A stretch of DNA of 64,000 nt from UBA2589 sp965223235 (GCA_965223235.1 CBDCVV010000019.1:124001-188000), one strand, 5' to 3'; positions 24,702 to 33,863 are shown, counted from the stretch's first letter. The notes: generated by a model not told the origin, from the sequence alone. Program-made: numbers and translations.

Positions 24702-26564
24702 TCAACTCGCTGGCTTTGCAGCCTCGAACTGAGCGGAGTGTAGCTCGGCGAAGGCACCACCACGTGCGAGCAGCTCGTCCCACCCGCCCTCCTCGACCAA
24801 ACGACCGTCGTCGAGCACGAGTATTCTGTCCGCGTCGCGTATGGTGGAGAGACGGTGAGCGATCACGATGAGCGTGTGACCCTCCACGCGTCGAGCGATC
24901 GCAGCCGCCACCTTTTGCTCGACCACCGAGTCGAGTGCCGACGTGGCCTCGTCGAGAATGAGGATCTCGGGATCGCGAAGAAGCGCTCGCGCCAACGCGA
25001 GTCGCTGCCGTTGCCCCCCCGAGAGTCGGACACCTCGGTCCCCCACTGCAGTGTCGAGCCCGGACGCCAACCCCGACACGAAGTCCTCGAGTTCGACGTC
25101 GCGAAGTGCCCCGAAGAGTTCATCGTCCGGCGCGAGACGACCCAGCCCAAAGACGAGGTTCTCACGGACCGACCGATTCAAGAGCCACACGTCTTGAGAT
25201 ACGATCGCCATCCGTTCGTGCAGGGAGGCCAGCGAGTATTCACGAATGTCGACGTCGTCGAGGAGGATCGCTCCCGGCTCACAGTCGTAGAAGCGCGCGA
25301 TTAGATCTACGAAGGTCGTCTTGCCTACACCCGAGCGACCCACGATCGCCGTGACTCCACCCGCTGGGATTGTGGTCGAGATGCTCGAAAGTGTGGGGGT
25401 GCCCGCCTGGTAGCTGAAGTCGAGGTCGTGTACGGAGATCTCTCGCCTGAGACCGGTGAACGACTTGTCCCCGGAAGGGACGATGAACTTGTCTTCGTTC
25501 TTGAAGAGGCCGGCAAGCGCCTCCAGGCGTGGGAGCTCCTCGGACACCTTGAGGCTGAAGAGGCTCAGGTACTTGTAGTCGGGGAGCGCCTGCTGCAAGA
25601 GGAGCAGGAACACCGCGAAGGTCGTGAGGTCACTGGGCTGGAACTCGTCGGACGTGTACCAGATAACGACGCCTTGGACGATGAGCATGACGAAGAGGAT
25701 GAACACCTCCTCGATCGGGTAGCGGAGGCTCGCGATCCGATCACGCCTGACAGCCACACTCTCCGCTTCGTGCAGAATCTCAGCGTACGCGTTCGACGCG
25801 GCGGACTCCTGGGAGTACGCTTTGACTAGAGGGATGGAGCCCAGAAGGTCGAGCACCCTCCCGCGAAGCCGGCGGTCGACTTCGACCCCCTCGGCCGAGA
25901 CCTTGGTCACAGCTCGATTGATCGCGTGAACAAACCAGTTCACGAAGGGCAGCGAAAGGAGGAAGGCGATCGAGAGTGGGAGGGAGAGCGCCACCATGAT
26001 GGACGCTTTGACGGCGAGCCCTACCGCATACCGGAACAGCTCTTCCGCCGCTACGACCAACCCGATTACCGACGAAGACCAACCGATCTCCGCGTCGACG
26101 CGACCCACGGCGTGTTTGTCGAAGTACTGTCGACCGAAGGCCATGACCCGGCCGAAGGTCTCCTCCGTTACCCGTACGCGATACCGCTCATTCCGCGGAA
26201 CGACGAATAGCTTGCGGCCGTACTCGATCACCAACTTCGCGACGCGCCCGACGATGATGAGGCCGACCATGACGACGACGAGAAAGCCATCCCCAGAGGA
26301 GGTTCCCCTCAACGACGGTGGAACCAGATCACGGATCCAACCGAACCAACGAGAACCGTCGAGAACCGCGAAGGAGTTGTCGGCGACGACATCCTCGAGA
26401 GGAAGCAGCAGGGAAAGCGAAGCCGCTTCAAAAGCACTCCCCGCTAGAATCAAGAAGATGGGAAGCGCGAAGTGCCAGGCGCGCGCATCCGCGACCTTCC
26501 AATAGTGTCGTAGCACACCCCGCGGCGTCGGCGACACCCCCGAGGCATCGCCCGTCGGTTTCAA
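24702..26564 (-). CDS. ABC transporter, fused membrane and ATPase domains (MsbA-like)
   Basis: 620 aa half-transporter. Six spans lie in the first 330 residues (WHFALPIFLILAGSAFEAASLSLLL, FLVVVMVGLIIVGRVAKLVI, ASIMVALSLPLSIAFLLSLPFVNW and others). The ATPase has Walker A GRSGVGKTT, signature LSGGQRQRLALARALL, Walker B ILILDEATSALD and an H-loop histidine (VIAHRLST). The start TTG at 26564 is chosen because GGAGGAGG lies four bases upstream. Longer starts (ATG 26621, GTG 26645) exist but would leave almost no room for divergent promoters. Given flanking glycosyltransferases, export of a glycolipid or lipid-linked sugar is inferred. Confidence 0.9.
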   Translation of the reverse strand: MKPTGDASGVSPTPRGVLRHYWKVADARAWHFALPIFLILAGSAFEAASLSLLLPLEDVVADNSFAVLDGSRWFGWIRDLVPPSLRGTSSGDGFLVVVMVGLIIVGRVAKLVIEYGRKLFVVPRNERYRVRVTEETFGRVMAFGRQYFDKHAVGRVDAEIGWSSSVIGLVVAAEELFRYAVGLAVKASIMVALSLPLSIAFLLSLPFVNWFVHAINRAVTKVSAEGVEVDRRLRGRVLDLLGSIPLVKAYSQESAASNAYAEILHEAESVAVRRDRIASLRYPIEEVFILFVMLIVQGVVIWYTSDEFQPSDLTTFAVFLLLLQQALPDYKYLSLFSLKVSEELPRLEALAGLFKNEDKFIVPSGDKSFTGLRREISVHDLDFSYQAGTPTLSSISTTIPAGGVTAIVGRSGVGKTTFVDLIARFYDCEPGAILLDDVDIREYSLASLHERMAIVSQDVWLLNRSVRENLVFGLGRLAPDDELFGALRDVELEDFVSGLASGLDTAVGDRGVRLSGGQRQRLALARALLRDPEILILDEATSALDSVVEQKVAAAIARRVEGHTLIVIAHRLSTIRDADRILVLDDGRLVEEGGWDELLARGGAFAELHSAQFEAAKPAS

Positions 26565-26659
26565 GATGCCTCCTCCGCCCGGTGCGACGTTTCGTCGGTG
26601 CGGAACATAGCATAGCGTCATCACGTTGACTCCCAGTTCCTTCACGGGGAGCTTCGGGG

Positions 26660-27625
26660 ATGCACGAGCTCGCCATCGTCATCCCAGCGTTCAAGCCGGA
26701 CTTCTTCCGCGAGGCGCTCGAGTCTATCGCAGCACAGCGGGATCGACGCTTCCGGGTCTACGTGGGTGACGACGCTGGACCCGACGCGATTCGCACCGTC
26801 TGTGGCGACTTCCCGGAGCTCGACCTCGAGTACCACCGCTTCTCGGAGAACCTCGGGTCCGTCTCGCTGACTCGGCAGTGGGACCGGTGTATCGAACTCA
26901 CGTCAGAACCGTGGGTGTGGCTCTTCTCCGACGACGACGTGATGGATCCCGAATGCGTGGAGAGCTTCTACCAGGATACGAGACGGGAGCGGCACGACGT
27001 TTTCCGCTTCCAGACATCGACGATCGACGCGAAAGGCTCCGAGATTCGGGCGAACGCGCTTCATCCGAGCGTGGAAGCCGCCCACGACTTCGTGCTGGCT
27101 CGACTCGAGGGGCGCCGGGACAGCTTCGTGGTCGAATACATCTTCCGACGCTCCGCGTGGGAGGCGCTCGGTGGTTTCCCTGACTACCCGGTCGGGTGGT
27201 GTGCGGACGACGCGGCCTGGTTTCTCTTTGCGGAGGCCCGGGGCATTGGCACTCTCGGTACTGGGCGGGTCTCGTGGAGAGCGAGCGGGCGCAACATCAC
27301 CGACGCGAACCAGAGCCACCAGCGGGAGAAGTTGGACGCCGCGAGCCAATACTTGGACTTCGTCGACTCGCGCGTTCGCGACCGGGGCGCAGATGACGAC
27401 GACGCCCGCTGGTCGGCAGCGATCGAGGGGTGGTGGATCGGGCAGTTACGCTATCTGATGCCAATGGGAAGCGACGTGATGGGGCAGGCGCAGGCGCTCT
27501 CCGAGGGAAGGTGGGCCGCGTCCGGCCTCCGCCGCCGCTTGCGCCTTGGTGCTTGGAACCTCCAGGCGATGCTCCGCTCCAAGCGGAGCGACGCTCAACG
27601 GACGTTCCGGGGGGACTCCGCCTAG
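26660..27625 (+). CDS. Glycosyltransferase family 2
   Basis: 321 aa, soluble GT-A fold. LAIVIPAFKPDFFREALESI is the classic start, DDAGPD (about 36) binds the nucleotide, and FSDDDVMDPE (around 93) is the DxD-type metal site. The end is charged and basic (RRRLRLGAWNLQAMLRSKRSD), perhaps for membrane contact. Donor and acceptor are unknown. Divergent from the ABC exporter and convergent with the next gene, whose stop overlaps its stop by three bases. Confidence 0.92.
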   Translation: MHELAIVIPAFKPDFFREALESIAAQRDRRFRVYVGDDAGPDAIRTVCGDFPELDLEYHRFSENLGSVSLTRQWDRCIELTSEPWVWLFSDDDVMDPECVESFYQDTRRERHDVFRFQTSTIDAKGSEIRANALHPSVEAAHDFVLARLEGRRDSFVVEYIFRRSAWEALGGFPDYPVGWCADDAAWFLFAEARGIGTLGTGRVSWRASGRNITDANQSHQREKLDAASQYLDFVDSRVRDRGADDDDARWSAAIEGWWIGQLRYLMPMGSDVMGQAQALSEGRWAASGLRRRLRLGAWNLQAMLRSKRSDAQRTFRGDSA

Positions 27626-28356
27626 CCTACCGGTATGAGCCCTTCCCGCGAGGCCGTGCCCCCGAGGAAGGGGACCCAATTCCGCACCGCGAGACGTGCC
27701 GCTTCTTGGGTCACGTCCGCCTGTAACCCGATGAATTTGTGAGCGACGAAGATCGTGGGGAGCTTGATAATGCCCTGGGGCAGTAGTTGCTCCGGGTGCC
27801 TTACCGCGAGGAACCGAGCGACTCCTACACCGGCAACGGTGTCTACCTGATGCGACTCCCCGCGGAACACGTGACCACTCACCGTTCGGTAGTAGTGACT
27901 CTTGAGGGGAGAAGCCGCTTCTCGAAGATCTCGAACCGCCGACGGGTTATCGGCGCGAAAGTCGAAAGCGACTTCGACCCTGAGGCGGTCGATACTGACC
28001 GGCTGGAACTCGCGACCCATCCGAAGCCCGCTCAAGAAGCTCGTGATGTCCTGGTCCTTATGAGGAAGAAGCGCCGTGATCCGCCCAGAATGGCCGGCCT
28101 CGGGCGAAGGCTTCGTCGTCAGGTAAGACGCCAGCGATTCACGCGCGTCCGGGACTCCCGGGCGCTCCATCCTTTCGAAGCGAATCGCGGCGAGCACGAC
28201 GACCGGACATCCCTGTAACCGAAGCCCCACCAGCTCCCAGAAGTGATCCGCCTCGACACGCCCCAAATACACCGACTCGGGGTCGGGAATGAACGAGTAG
28301 CCGTCGCGTACGCGCTCGAGGTGCTCGCGCACATGCAGAAAGTGAGGATGCTTCAT
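27622..28356 (-). CDS. Conserved hypothetical protein in the glycan cluster
   Basis: 244 aa, soluble, no signal peptide and no membrane span. Features include FIPDPESVYLGRVEADHFW near the start, HKDQDITSFLSGLRMGREF around 105 and a moderately hydrophobic C-terminal region (VAHKFIGLQADVTQEAARLAVRNW). I do not recognise the family. Its stop overlaps the convergent glycosyltransferase stop, and it is divergent from the malonyl-CoA synthetase-like gene with 114 bases between. It may belong to either neighbour or to neither. Confidence 0.55.
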   Translation of the reverse strand: MKHPHFLHVREHLERVRDGYSFIPDPESVYLGRVEADHFWELVGLRLQGCPVVVLAAIRFERMERPGVPDARESLASYLTTKPSPEAGHSGRITALLPHKDQDITSFLSGLRMGREFQPVSIDRLRVEVAFDFRADNPSAVRDLREAASPLKSHYYRTVSGHVFRGESHQVDTVAGVGVARFLAVRHPEQLLPQGIIKLPTIFVAHKFIGLQADVTQEAARLAVRNWVPFLGGTASREGLIPVG

Positions 28357-28470
28357 GGCAGGGCTTTGGAGGGTGGTATCGCGTAGTCAGCTTGCGACTC
28401 AACGGTCCGCAAGTTCGTTTGCGGCGCTCCTTCTGGCGAGTCCCCGGACACCTCCACATCCGCATGCCAC

Positions 28471-29970
28471 GTGATTGAATTCTTAGCTCGGGCCGCCGCC
28501 CATTCCGAGCGGAGCGCCATCCTCGCGCCGGAAGGCCACTTCACATACCAAGACCTGCTCGATGCATCCGCCGTAGCAGCGACGAGACTGCTGACCGGCC
28601 TGGAAGACCTCGAGGACGAGAGGATCTGCTATCTCGTGCCACCCGGCTGGGACTACGTCGTGACACAATGGGCGGTATGGAGAGCAGGAGCGGTAGGTGT
28701 GCCGATGGCGACCTCTCATCCGCCGGCCGAGCTTGCCTACACCCTCGACGATGCCGAGCCAGCTTGGGTCATCGCGCATCCGAGCCTTGCCGACCGGGTC
28801 GTCGAGGCTGCGGCGGAGAGGCGGATCCCCATCCTACTGACGCCGGCACTTACCGCCCCGGGTCCCGTGGGGGTCCTGCCGGATATCGACGAGTCCCGAC
28901 CCGCGCTCATGTTGTACACCTCCGGTACAACCGGGCGCCCCAAAGGCGTGGTTATTCGACACGCCAATATTCGCGCGCAGATCGAGTCTCTGGGTGAAGC
29001 GTGGGAGTGGAGTCCAAGCGACCACATCCTGTTACACCTTCCGCTCCACCACGTGCACGGCATCGTGAACATCTTGGCTTCGGCCCTGTGGCACGGGGCG
29101 GCATGTGAAATCCTCGCCCGGTTCCGTCCGGTGGACGTATGGGAACGGTTGGCGCGCGGCGAACTCTCCCTCTACATGGCGGTTCCTACTGTCTACCGAA
29201 GGCTGATCGACAGCTGGAACTCCGCGGATACCGAGACGCGGGCTGCCTGGTCGGCGGGCGCCGCTGCATGTCGACTCATGGTTTCGGGATCGGCAGCACT
29301 TCCCGTGTCGACTCTCGAGCGATGGGAAACTCTGACCGGGCATCGGCTCTTGGAGCGGTACGGCATGACCGAGATCGGGATGGCTCTATCGAACCCACTC
29401 CACGGAGAACGGCGACCCGGTTACGTCGGTACCCCCCTTCCCGGTGTTGAAGCGCGACTCCTCGACGACGAGGACCAAGACGTCGAGGCTGGCACCCCGG
29501 GTCAGATCCATGTGCGGGGAGCCACCGTCTTCGACCACTACTGGAATCGCCCCACCGAGACCCGAGACGCCTTCCACGACGGCTGGTTTCGCACCGGTGA
29601 CCAGGCGGTGGTGGAGGACGGGGCGTGGAGGATCTTAGGACGACGGAGCGTCGACATCCTCAAGACAGGTGGAGAGAAGATCTCTGCGCTCGAGATCGAA
29701 GACCTCCTCCGGACTCACCCCGACATAGTCGACTGTGCGGTGGTGGGGCGCCCCGATGATGATTGGGGCGACAGGGTGTGCGCCGCGGTCGTCCTGCGCG
29801 ACCAGAGCGAGTTGAGCCCCGAAGACGTCCGGGCATATGCCAGGGCGCGGCTCGCCGCCTACAAAGTCCCGAAGGACATCCTCATCCTTGCGGAGCTGCC
29901 CCGAAACGCGATGGGCAAGGTCACGAAGCCGGGCGTGCGCGAACTCTTCATCCTCGATGGAGCTCCGTAA
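28471..29970 (+). CDS. Acyl-CoA synthetase, ACSF3/MatB-like malonyl-CoA synthetase
   Basis: 499 aa, AMP-forming. The P-loop motif YTSGTTGRPKG is at 149-159, the family motif LLERYGMTEIG around 291, and GRRSVDILKTGGEKI around 390, with the acyl-transfer lysine motif AMGKVTKP near the end. LPLHHVHGIVN and LMVSGSAALPVSTLERWE are strikingly like mitochondrial ACSF3 and MatB, which load malonate or methylmalonate on CoA. This is by-eye resemblance from memory. GTG at 28471 is the only plausible start. Its TAA shares its last base with the symporter ATG (TAATG), so uptake and activation of one acid are probably linked. Confidence 0.88.
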   Translation: MIEFLARAAAHSERSAILAPEGHFTYQDLLDASAVAATRLLTGLEDLEDERICYLVPPGWDYVVTQWAVWRAGAVGVPMATSHPPAELAYTLDDAEPAWVIAHPSLADRVVEAAAERRIPILLTPALTAPGPVGVLPDIDESRPALMLYTSGTTGRPKGVVIRHANIRAQIESLGEAWEWSPSDHILLHLPLHHVHGIVNILASALWHGAACEILARFRPVDVWERLARGELSLYMAVPTVYRRLIDSWNSADTETRAAWSAGAAACRLMVSGSAALPVSTLERWETLTGHRLLERYGMTEIGMALSNPLHGERRPGYVGTPLPGVEARLLDDEDQDVEAGTPGQIHVRGATVFDHYWNRPTETRDAFHDGWFRTGDQAVVEDGAWRILGRRSVDILKTGGEKISALEIEDLLRTHPDIVDCAVVGRPDDDWGDRVCAAVVLRDQSELSPEDVRAYARARLAAYKVPKDILILAELPRNAMGKVTKPGVRELFILDGAP

Positions 29971-31439
29971 TGGACGCTGTGGTCGCCAACCTTCGCGAGT
30001 ACTGGATGGTACATACGCTCCTGGCGTTGTACTCCGTGATGCTCGCTCACCACGCCTGGACAGGGAATCGAAGCACGAAGGGCCTCGCCGACTATTACGT
30101 CGGTGGCCGAAGCATGGGAGGCTGGGTCATTGGCCTTTCCTTCTTCGCCACGTACGCGAGCACGAACTCGTTTGTCGGATTCAGTGGTCGCACGTACGCA
30201 TGGGGACTCCCGTGGTTGCTCTTCATCCCGACAGCGGTGGGCTTCAGCCTATTCGCGTGGATGGTGGTAGCCCCACGGTTGCGGGCGTTCACGGCCGCAA
30301 TGGACTCGCTGACGATTCCGGACTTTATCGGCTTTCGCTTCGGAAGCACGCCGGCGCGCGTATTCGCAGCCCTCATTGTGATCGCGGCGTCGTTCTTCTA
30401 CATGACGGCGGTCTTCAAGGGGATCGGAAACCTCCTCGAAGTCTTTCTCGAGATTCCCTACCGACTCTCGATCGTCATCGTCTTCTTTGTGGTGATGACG
30501 TACACCATGATCGGTGGCTTCATCAGCGTTGTGAAGACGGATTCGGTCCAGGGGGTGGTGATGATGGTGGCCGCCATCTTGCTCTTCACCGGAACCGTCG
30601 ACGCGGCCGGAGGACTGGGCGCAGCGTGGGAGGTACGCGACCAGCCTGGCGGGGAAGCGTTGTTCAGCTGGGGCGGCGGCGTGGCCGTACCCGTCTTGAT
30701 CGGTACGATGGTGGCCGGGCTCGTGAAGTTCGCCGTGGAGCCACGACAGCTCTCTCGGTTCTTCGCACTAGAAGGCGACAAGGCGATCCGCACGGGTATG
30801 TGGGTGTCTTCGCTGACCTTTGCCGCGGTCTTCTCGCTCCTCATTCCCGTCGGGATTTATGCCAGAAAGCTCTTTCCGACCGGTATCGAAGACACGGATC
30901 TCGTCGTTCCAACACTCCTCTCTGAAGTCTTCGGCCAAGGCACCAGTGCCTTCCTCCTGGTCGCGATGGTAGCCGCGGCCATGTCGTCCCTCGATAGCGT
31001 TCTTCTCGTCATGGCCTCCACGACCGAACGGGACGTGATGTCGATACTGCGGCCCGGCCAGAGCGAGGAGCGCGAAATGTTTTGGACGAAGGCATGGGTC
31101 GCGCTCTTCGCCTTCATCACGATGTTGATCTCCCTCAATCCACCAGGCGGGATTGTCGAGCTCACGGCGTTCAGTGGTGCTTTGTACGGAGCGTGCTTCT
31201 TCCCCGCGCTCGTGCTCGGTCTCCACTGGCGGCGCGGGAACGGAACCGCCGTGATGGGCTCGTTTGTCACCGGTATTGTGGTCCTGCTGGCGTGGGACCA
31301 GGTCCCGGGTTCAGCGATAATCCATGAAATCTTTCCCGCCATGATGCTTTCTACCGCCGCATACGTACTCCTCTCGGTACGCGGCGAAGACGGGGCGAAC
31401 GAAATGGTGGCCGCGTTGATGGAGGAGGCGGGAAGCTGA
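29970..31439 (+). CDS. Sodium:solute symporter family protein
   Basis: 489 aa with about 13 hydrophobic spans. Early family features are visible: DYYVGGRSMGGWVIGLSFFATYAST (about 42-66), a sodium-site region; TDSVQGVVMMVAA is another. The start ATG at 29970 overlaps the preceding stop by one base. The member is closer to the solute (pantothenate or monocarboxylate) type than to proline permease PutP by general look; substrate unresolved. Given its coupling to the ACSF3-like enzyme, malonate, methylmalonate or another short carboxylate is a reasonable inference. A GGAGGAGG ribosome site lies in its last codons and serves the next gene. Confidence 0.92.
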   Translation: MDAVVANLREYWMVHTLLALYSVMLAHHAWTGNRSTKGLADYYVGGRSMGGWVIGLSFFATYASTNSFVGFSGRTYAWGLPWLLFIPTAVGFSLFAWMVVAPRLRAFTAAMDSLTIPDFIGFRFGSTPARVFAALIVIAASFFYMTAVFKGIGNLLEVFLEIPYRLSIVIVFFVVMTYTMIGGFISVVKTDSVQGVVMMVAAILLFTGTVDAAGGLGAAWEVRDQPGGEALFSWGGGVAVPVLIGTMVAGLVKFAVEPRQLSRFFALEGDKAIRTGMWVSSLTFAAVFSLLIPVGIYARKLFPTGIEDTDLVVPTLLSEVFGQGTSAFLLVAMVAAAMSSLDSVLLVMASTTERDVMSILRPGQSEEREMFWTKAWVALFAFITMLISLNPPGGIVELTAFSGALYGACFFPALVLGLHWRRGNGTAVMGSFVTGIVVLLAWDQVPGSAIIHEIFPAMMLSTAAYVLLSVRGEDGANEMVAALMEEAGS

Positions 31440-32980
31440 CGGCAGTCACGGTATCGGAGACTGGGGCTCAGTTACTGGGATCCCTAAAGAGGCTCGAAGG
31501 ACGTGCCACGGTCGGAGACGTCGTCGCCGACTCTGGCCTCTCTGCGGACATAGTCCGGAGTGGCCTCAAGGCACTTCTCGGTTCGCATCAAGGTCACCTC
31601 GAGGTAACCGACTCGGGCGAGCTCATCTATCAATTCGATCCGCGCCTCATGGAGCGGGGCAGGCTCCCCTGGCTCACGAGAGCAAGGCTCGGGGCCGCCC
31701 GGTTTCTAGCTACGGCCTTCAAGGGCGGCATCGTCGCGATGCTCGTCGTGTACTTCGTCGTCATGGTCGTGCTGGTGATCGCCGCGCTCTTCGCCAATCA
31801 ACGAGGAGGAGGATCTCGCGGTGGGTGGGGTGGCCGGGGACGGGGCTTCTCCCTCGACCCACTCATGTGGTATTGGCTTTGGTCCCCCCGTTGGCGACTA
31901 GGTCGTCCTTACTACGGACGCCGCTGGGAACGGACACTCGGTAAGGGCGACAAAGTCCCTTTCTACAAGAAGGTCTTCGCTTTCGTCTTCGGTCCGGACA
32001 AACCGAACCCGACCCAGAAGCAGCTCGACCGGGCGAAACTCCGGCTCATCCGGTCACGATCCGGCGTACTGACGACCGCGGACTTGGTCGAGCACACAGG
32101 CACATCCGTCACCGAGGCCGAAGAAGAGATGGGGCGGCTCTTGGGAGCCTATGACGGTGAAGCGGCCGTCTCCCCCGACGGAGATGTCGTCTACGCCTTC
32201 CCGGGGCTCATGGCTACAGTCCGCAACCAGCCGCCAGCAAAGCCACCGAATCCAGCGTGGATGCGGCTTGAGCATCCACAGGAGCTGACAGGCAATACCG
32301 CAGGTGCCAACGCGGCTGTCATAGGGATGAACGCGTTTACTATGCTGGCGTCCGCGACGGCCCCGTGGTTCATCTTCCCGAGACTCGGATTAGGCGGTCC
32401 GGCTGCGTTTGTCGGCCTCGTACTCGTCCCACTTGTATTCAGCGTCCTCTTCTTCGCGGCGCCTCTCGCAAGAATGGCCGGGGTGGCGATGGAGAATCGA
32501 AGAAGAGGCACACGGAACGTTCGGCGTGTCCTCCTGGGTTTGGTGTACGACCGAGCGTTACGAGGAGCGTCTGTGACCGAAGCCGATGCAGTCGAATGGG
32601 TCGCCAAACGACTCGACTCAGTGTCCGATGCGAACGACGTGATCTCTACCTTCCACGATATCGCGACGGAGTTCGACGCCGACGTGGAAGTCGAAGCGGA
32701 CGGGGACCTCCGCTACCGCTTTGAGCGAATTCGACAGCAAGCTGCATCGGGAGAGTCGATGCGCAGTGCGCTCAGACTCGACCGCCGTCTTCTCGGTGAT
32801 GTGGTGTTCTCGACATCTGACTCGTCGGAAGAGGCAGGGGCACGCGACCTGGAGCTCTTCGATCGCGCTCTGATTGAGGGAGATGCGCCGTTGACCCGGA
32901 GACTCCCCGAAGTCGGAAGTGTGAGCTACGAAGACGACTACGAGCTGGTTGCCTTCGATGAGGAGCTGGCTAGCCGGTAG
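31436..32980 (+). CDS. Membrane protein with three winged-helix-like repeats, cyanobacterial/plastid-like family, CTG start
   Basis: 514 aa if started at CTG 31436, which overlaps the symporter stop as CTGA with GGAGGAGG eight bases upstream. No ATG, GTG or TTG exists between the previous in-frame stop and 31649. The extra 71 residues (TVGDVVADSGLSADIVRSGL, then LEVTDSGELIYQFDPRLM) repeat the pattern of residues about 210-250 (TTADLVEHTGTSVTEAEEEM, VSPDGDVVYAFPGLM) and about 375-420. Two membrane regions lie near 93-120 and 285-340. A Trp/Tyr-rich loop follows the first (FSLDPLMWYWLWSPRWRL). The layout recalls a cyanobacterial and chloroplast family (Arabidopsis At5g03900-like) from memory. 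Function unknown. Confidence 0.8.
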   Translation: MTAVTVSETGAQLLGSLKRLEGRATVGDVVADSGLSADIVRSGLKALLGSHQGHLEVTDSGELIYQFDPRLMERGRLPWLTRARLGAARFLATAFKGGIVAMLVVYFVVMVVLVIAALFANQRGGGSRGGWGGRGRGFSLDPLMWYWLWSPRWRLGRPYYGRRWERTLGKGDKVPFYKKVFAFVFGPDKPNPTQKQLDRAKLRLIRSRSGVLTTADLVEHTGTSVTEAEEEMGRLLGAYDGEAAVSPDGDVVYAFPGLMATVRNQPPAKPPNPAWMRLEHPQELTGNTAGANAAVIGMNAFTMLASATAPWFIFPRLGLGGPAAFVGLVLVPLVFSVLFFAAPLARMAGVAMENRRRGTRNVRRVLLGLVYDRALRGASVTEADAVEWVAKRLDSVSDANDVISTFHDIATEFDADVEVEADGDLRYRFERIRQQAASGESMRSALRLDRRLLGDVVFSTSDSSEEAGARDLELFDRALIEGDAPLTRRLPEVGSVSYEDDYELVAFDEELASR

Positions 32981-33028
32981 GCTCGGCGCGGGTGCGCAGC
33001 TGCGCGTGCCTTCGTATCATGGGAAAGC

Positions 33029-33454
33029 ATGAAGAATTGGGAGGTGTTGCCTGTGGGAGTCGGAGCTAGACTCGTGCTCGTCGGGATCGTCGCCAGCTCA
33101 CTCGCCTGCTCGGGGAGGAGTTCGGTTCGGAGCCCGTTCGACGGGTCAGGGGGCTCCACCTCGAGTGGAGCAGAAGACCCCATCCGCATTGAAGTCCAGA
33201 ACATCAACTTCAACGACATCACGATTTGGACGGTGCGGTCCGGCCAACGGGTTCGACTCGGCCGCGTGACCGGCAAGACGGACCGTAGCTTCCAGATCGG
33301 CTGGAACGTCGCGGTACCTATAAGCTTCGATGTCGACGTTACGGGAGGTCGTTCATGTTCCACGGGGCAAATTGGGGTCGACCCCAACTCGACGGTCTGG
33401 CTCCAAGTGCCGGCCAACGTAGGGACCCAGCAGTGCCGGGCAGGCCGACGATGA
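33029..33454 (+). CDS. Putative lipoprotein, paralogue 1 of a tandem pair
   Basis: 141 aa. The N-terminal hydrophobic stretch VGARLVLVGIVASSLAC ends in a cysteine that may be lipidated, though the -3 position is Ser rather than the usual Leu. The mature part is a beta-rich domain (IRIEVQNINFNDITIW, RVRLGRVTGKTDRSFQIGW) with two cysteines (SCSTGQ, QQCRAG). GGGAAAGC precedes the ATG. Its last four bases overlap the next gene's ATG. The pair have the same strand order and spacing of motifs, so they arose by tandem duplication. Function unknown, envelope location likely. Confidence 0.75.
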   Translation: MKNWEVLPVGVGARLVLVGIVASSLACSGRSSVRSPFDGSGGSTSSGAEDPIRIEVQNINFNDITIWTVRSGQRVRLGRVTGKTDRSFQIGWNVAVPISFDVDVTGGRSCSTGQIGVDPNSTVWLQVPANVGTQQCRAGRR

Positions 33455-33837
33455 ATCGGGTGGCTTCTTGGCGGCGCGTCGTTGGGCTCGGCCTTGCGGC
33501 CTTGCTCTCCGCGTGCGCGTCCGGCGGTTCGGAGCAGGGGTCGGCATCGCCGTTTGCTCAAAGCCGCCCTACGACGGTTCGGCTGCTCGTACAGAATCGT
33601 AACTTCTCGGACGCTCGCCTCTACACGTATCGGAGGGGCGCCCGCCAAGCGCTCGGGATTGTGATCGGCAAGCAGGATCGCGAATTCACCTTCGAGTGGT
33701 CCGCGCCAGATCCTCTCAGGATCGAAATCGACATGCTCGCCGGCCCGCGCTGCACAACGGAGGAGATGCAGGTCGACCCCGGGGACATCCTCGAACTCCA
33801 GATCGAACCCGTCTTTACGAGTTCATCCTGCCGCTAG
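33451..33837 (+). CDS. Putative lipoprotein, paralogue 2 of a tandem pair
   Basis: 128 aa with a canonical lipobox (LLSACAS). The mature part matches paralogue 1 block by block: VRLLVQNRNFSDARLY against VQNINFNDITIW, IGKQDREFTFEW against TGKTDRSFQIGW, CTTEEMQVDPGD against CSTGQIGVDPNS, and a final cysteine. The ATG at 33451 overlaps the previous TGA; an earlier in-frame start at 33355 lies inside the neighbour and lacks homology. Divergence from the sister is high, so the duplication is old. Convergent with the NamZ gene. Confidence 0.8.
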   Translation: MNRVASWRRVVGLGLAALLSACASGGSEQGSASPFAQSRPTTVRLLVQNRNFSDARLYTYRRGARQALGIVIGKQDREFTFEWSAPDPLRIEIDMLAGPRCTTEEMQVDPGDILELQIEPVFTSSSCR

Positions 33838-33863
33838 CAGACGAAAACCCGGGCGCCGGCTCG

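Noticed and set aside
32994..33005. GC-rich 12-bp palindrome GCGCAGCTGCGC between genes as terminator
   Set aside because: It has no loop and no T-run, and lies in a short gap; chance in GC-rich DNA is likely.
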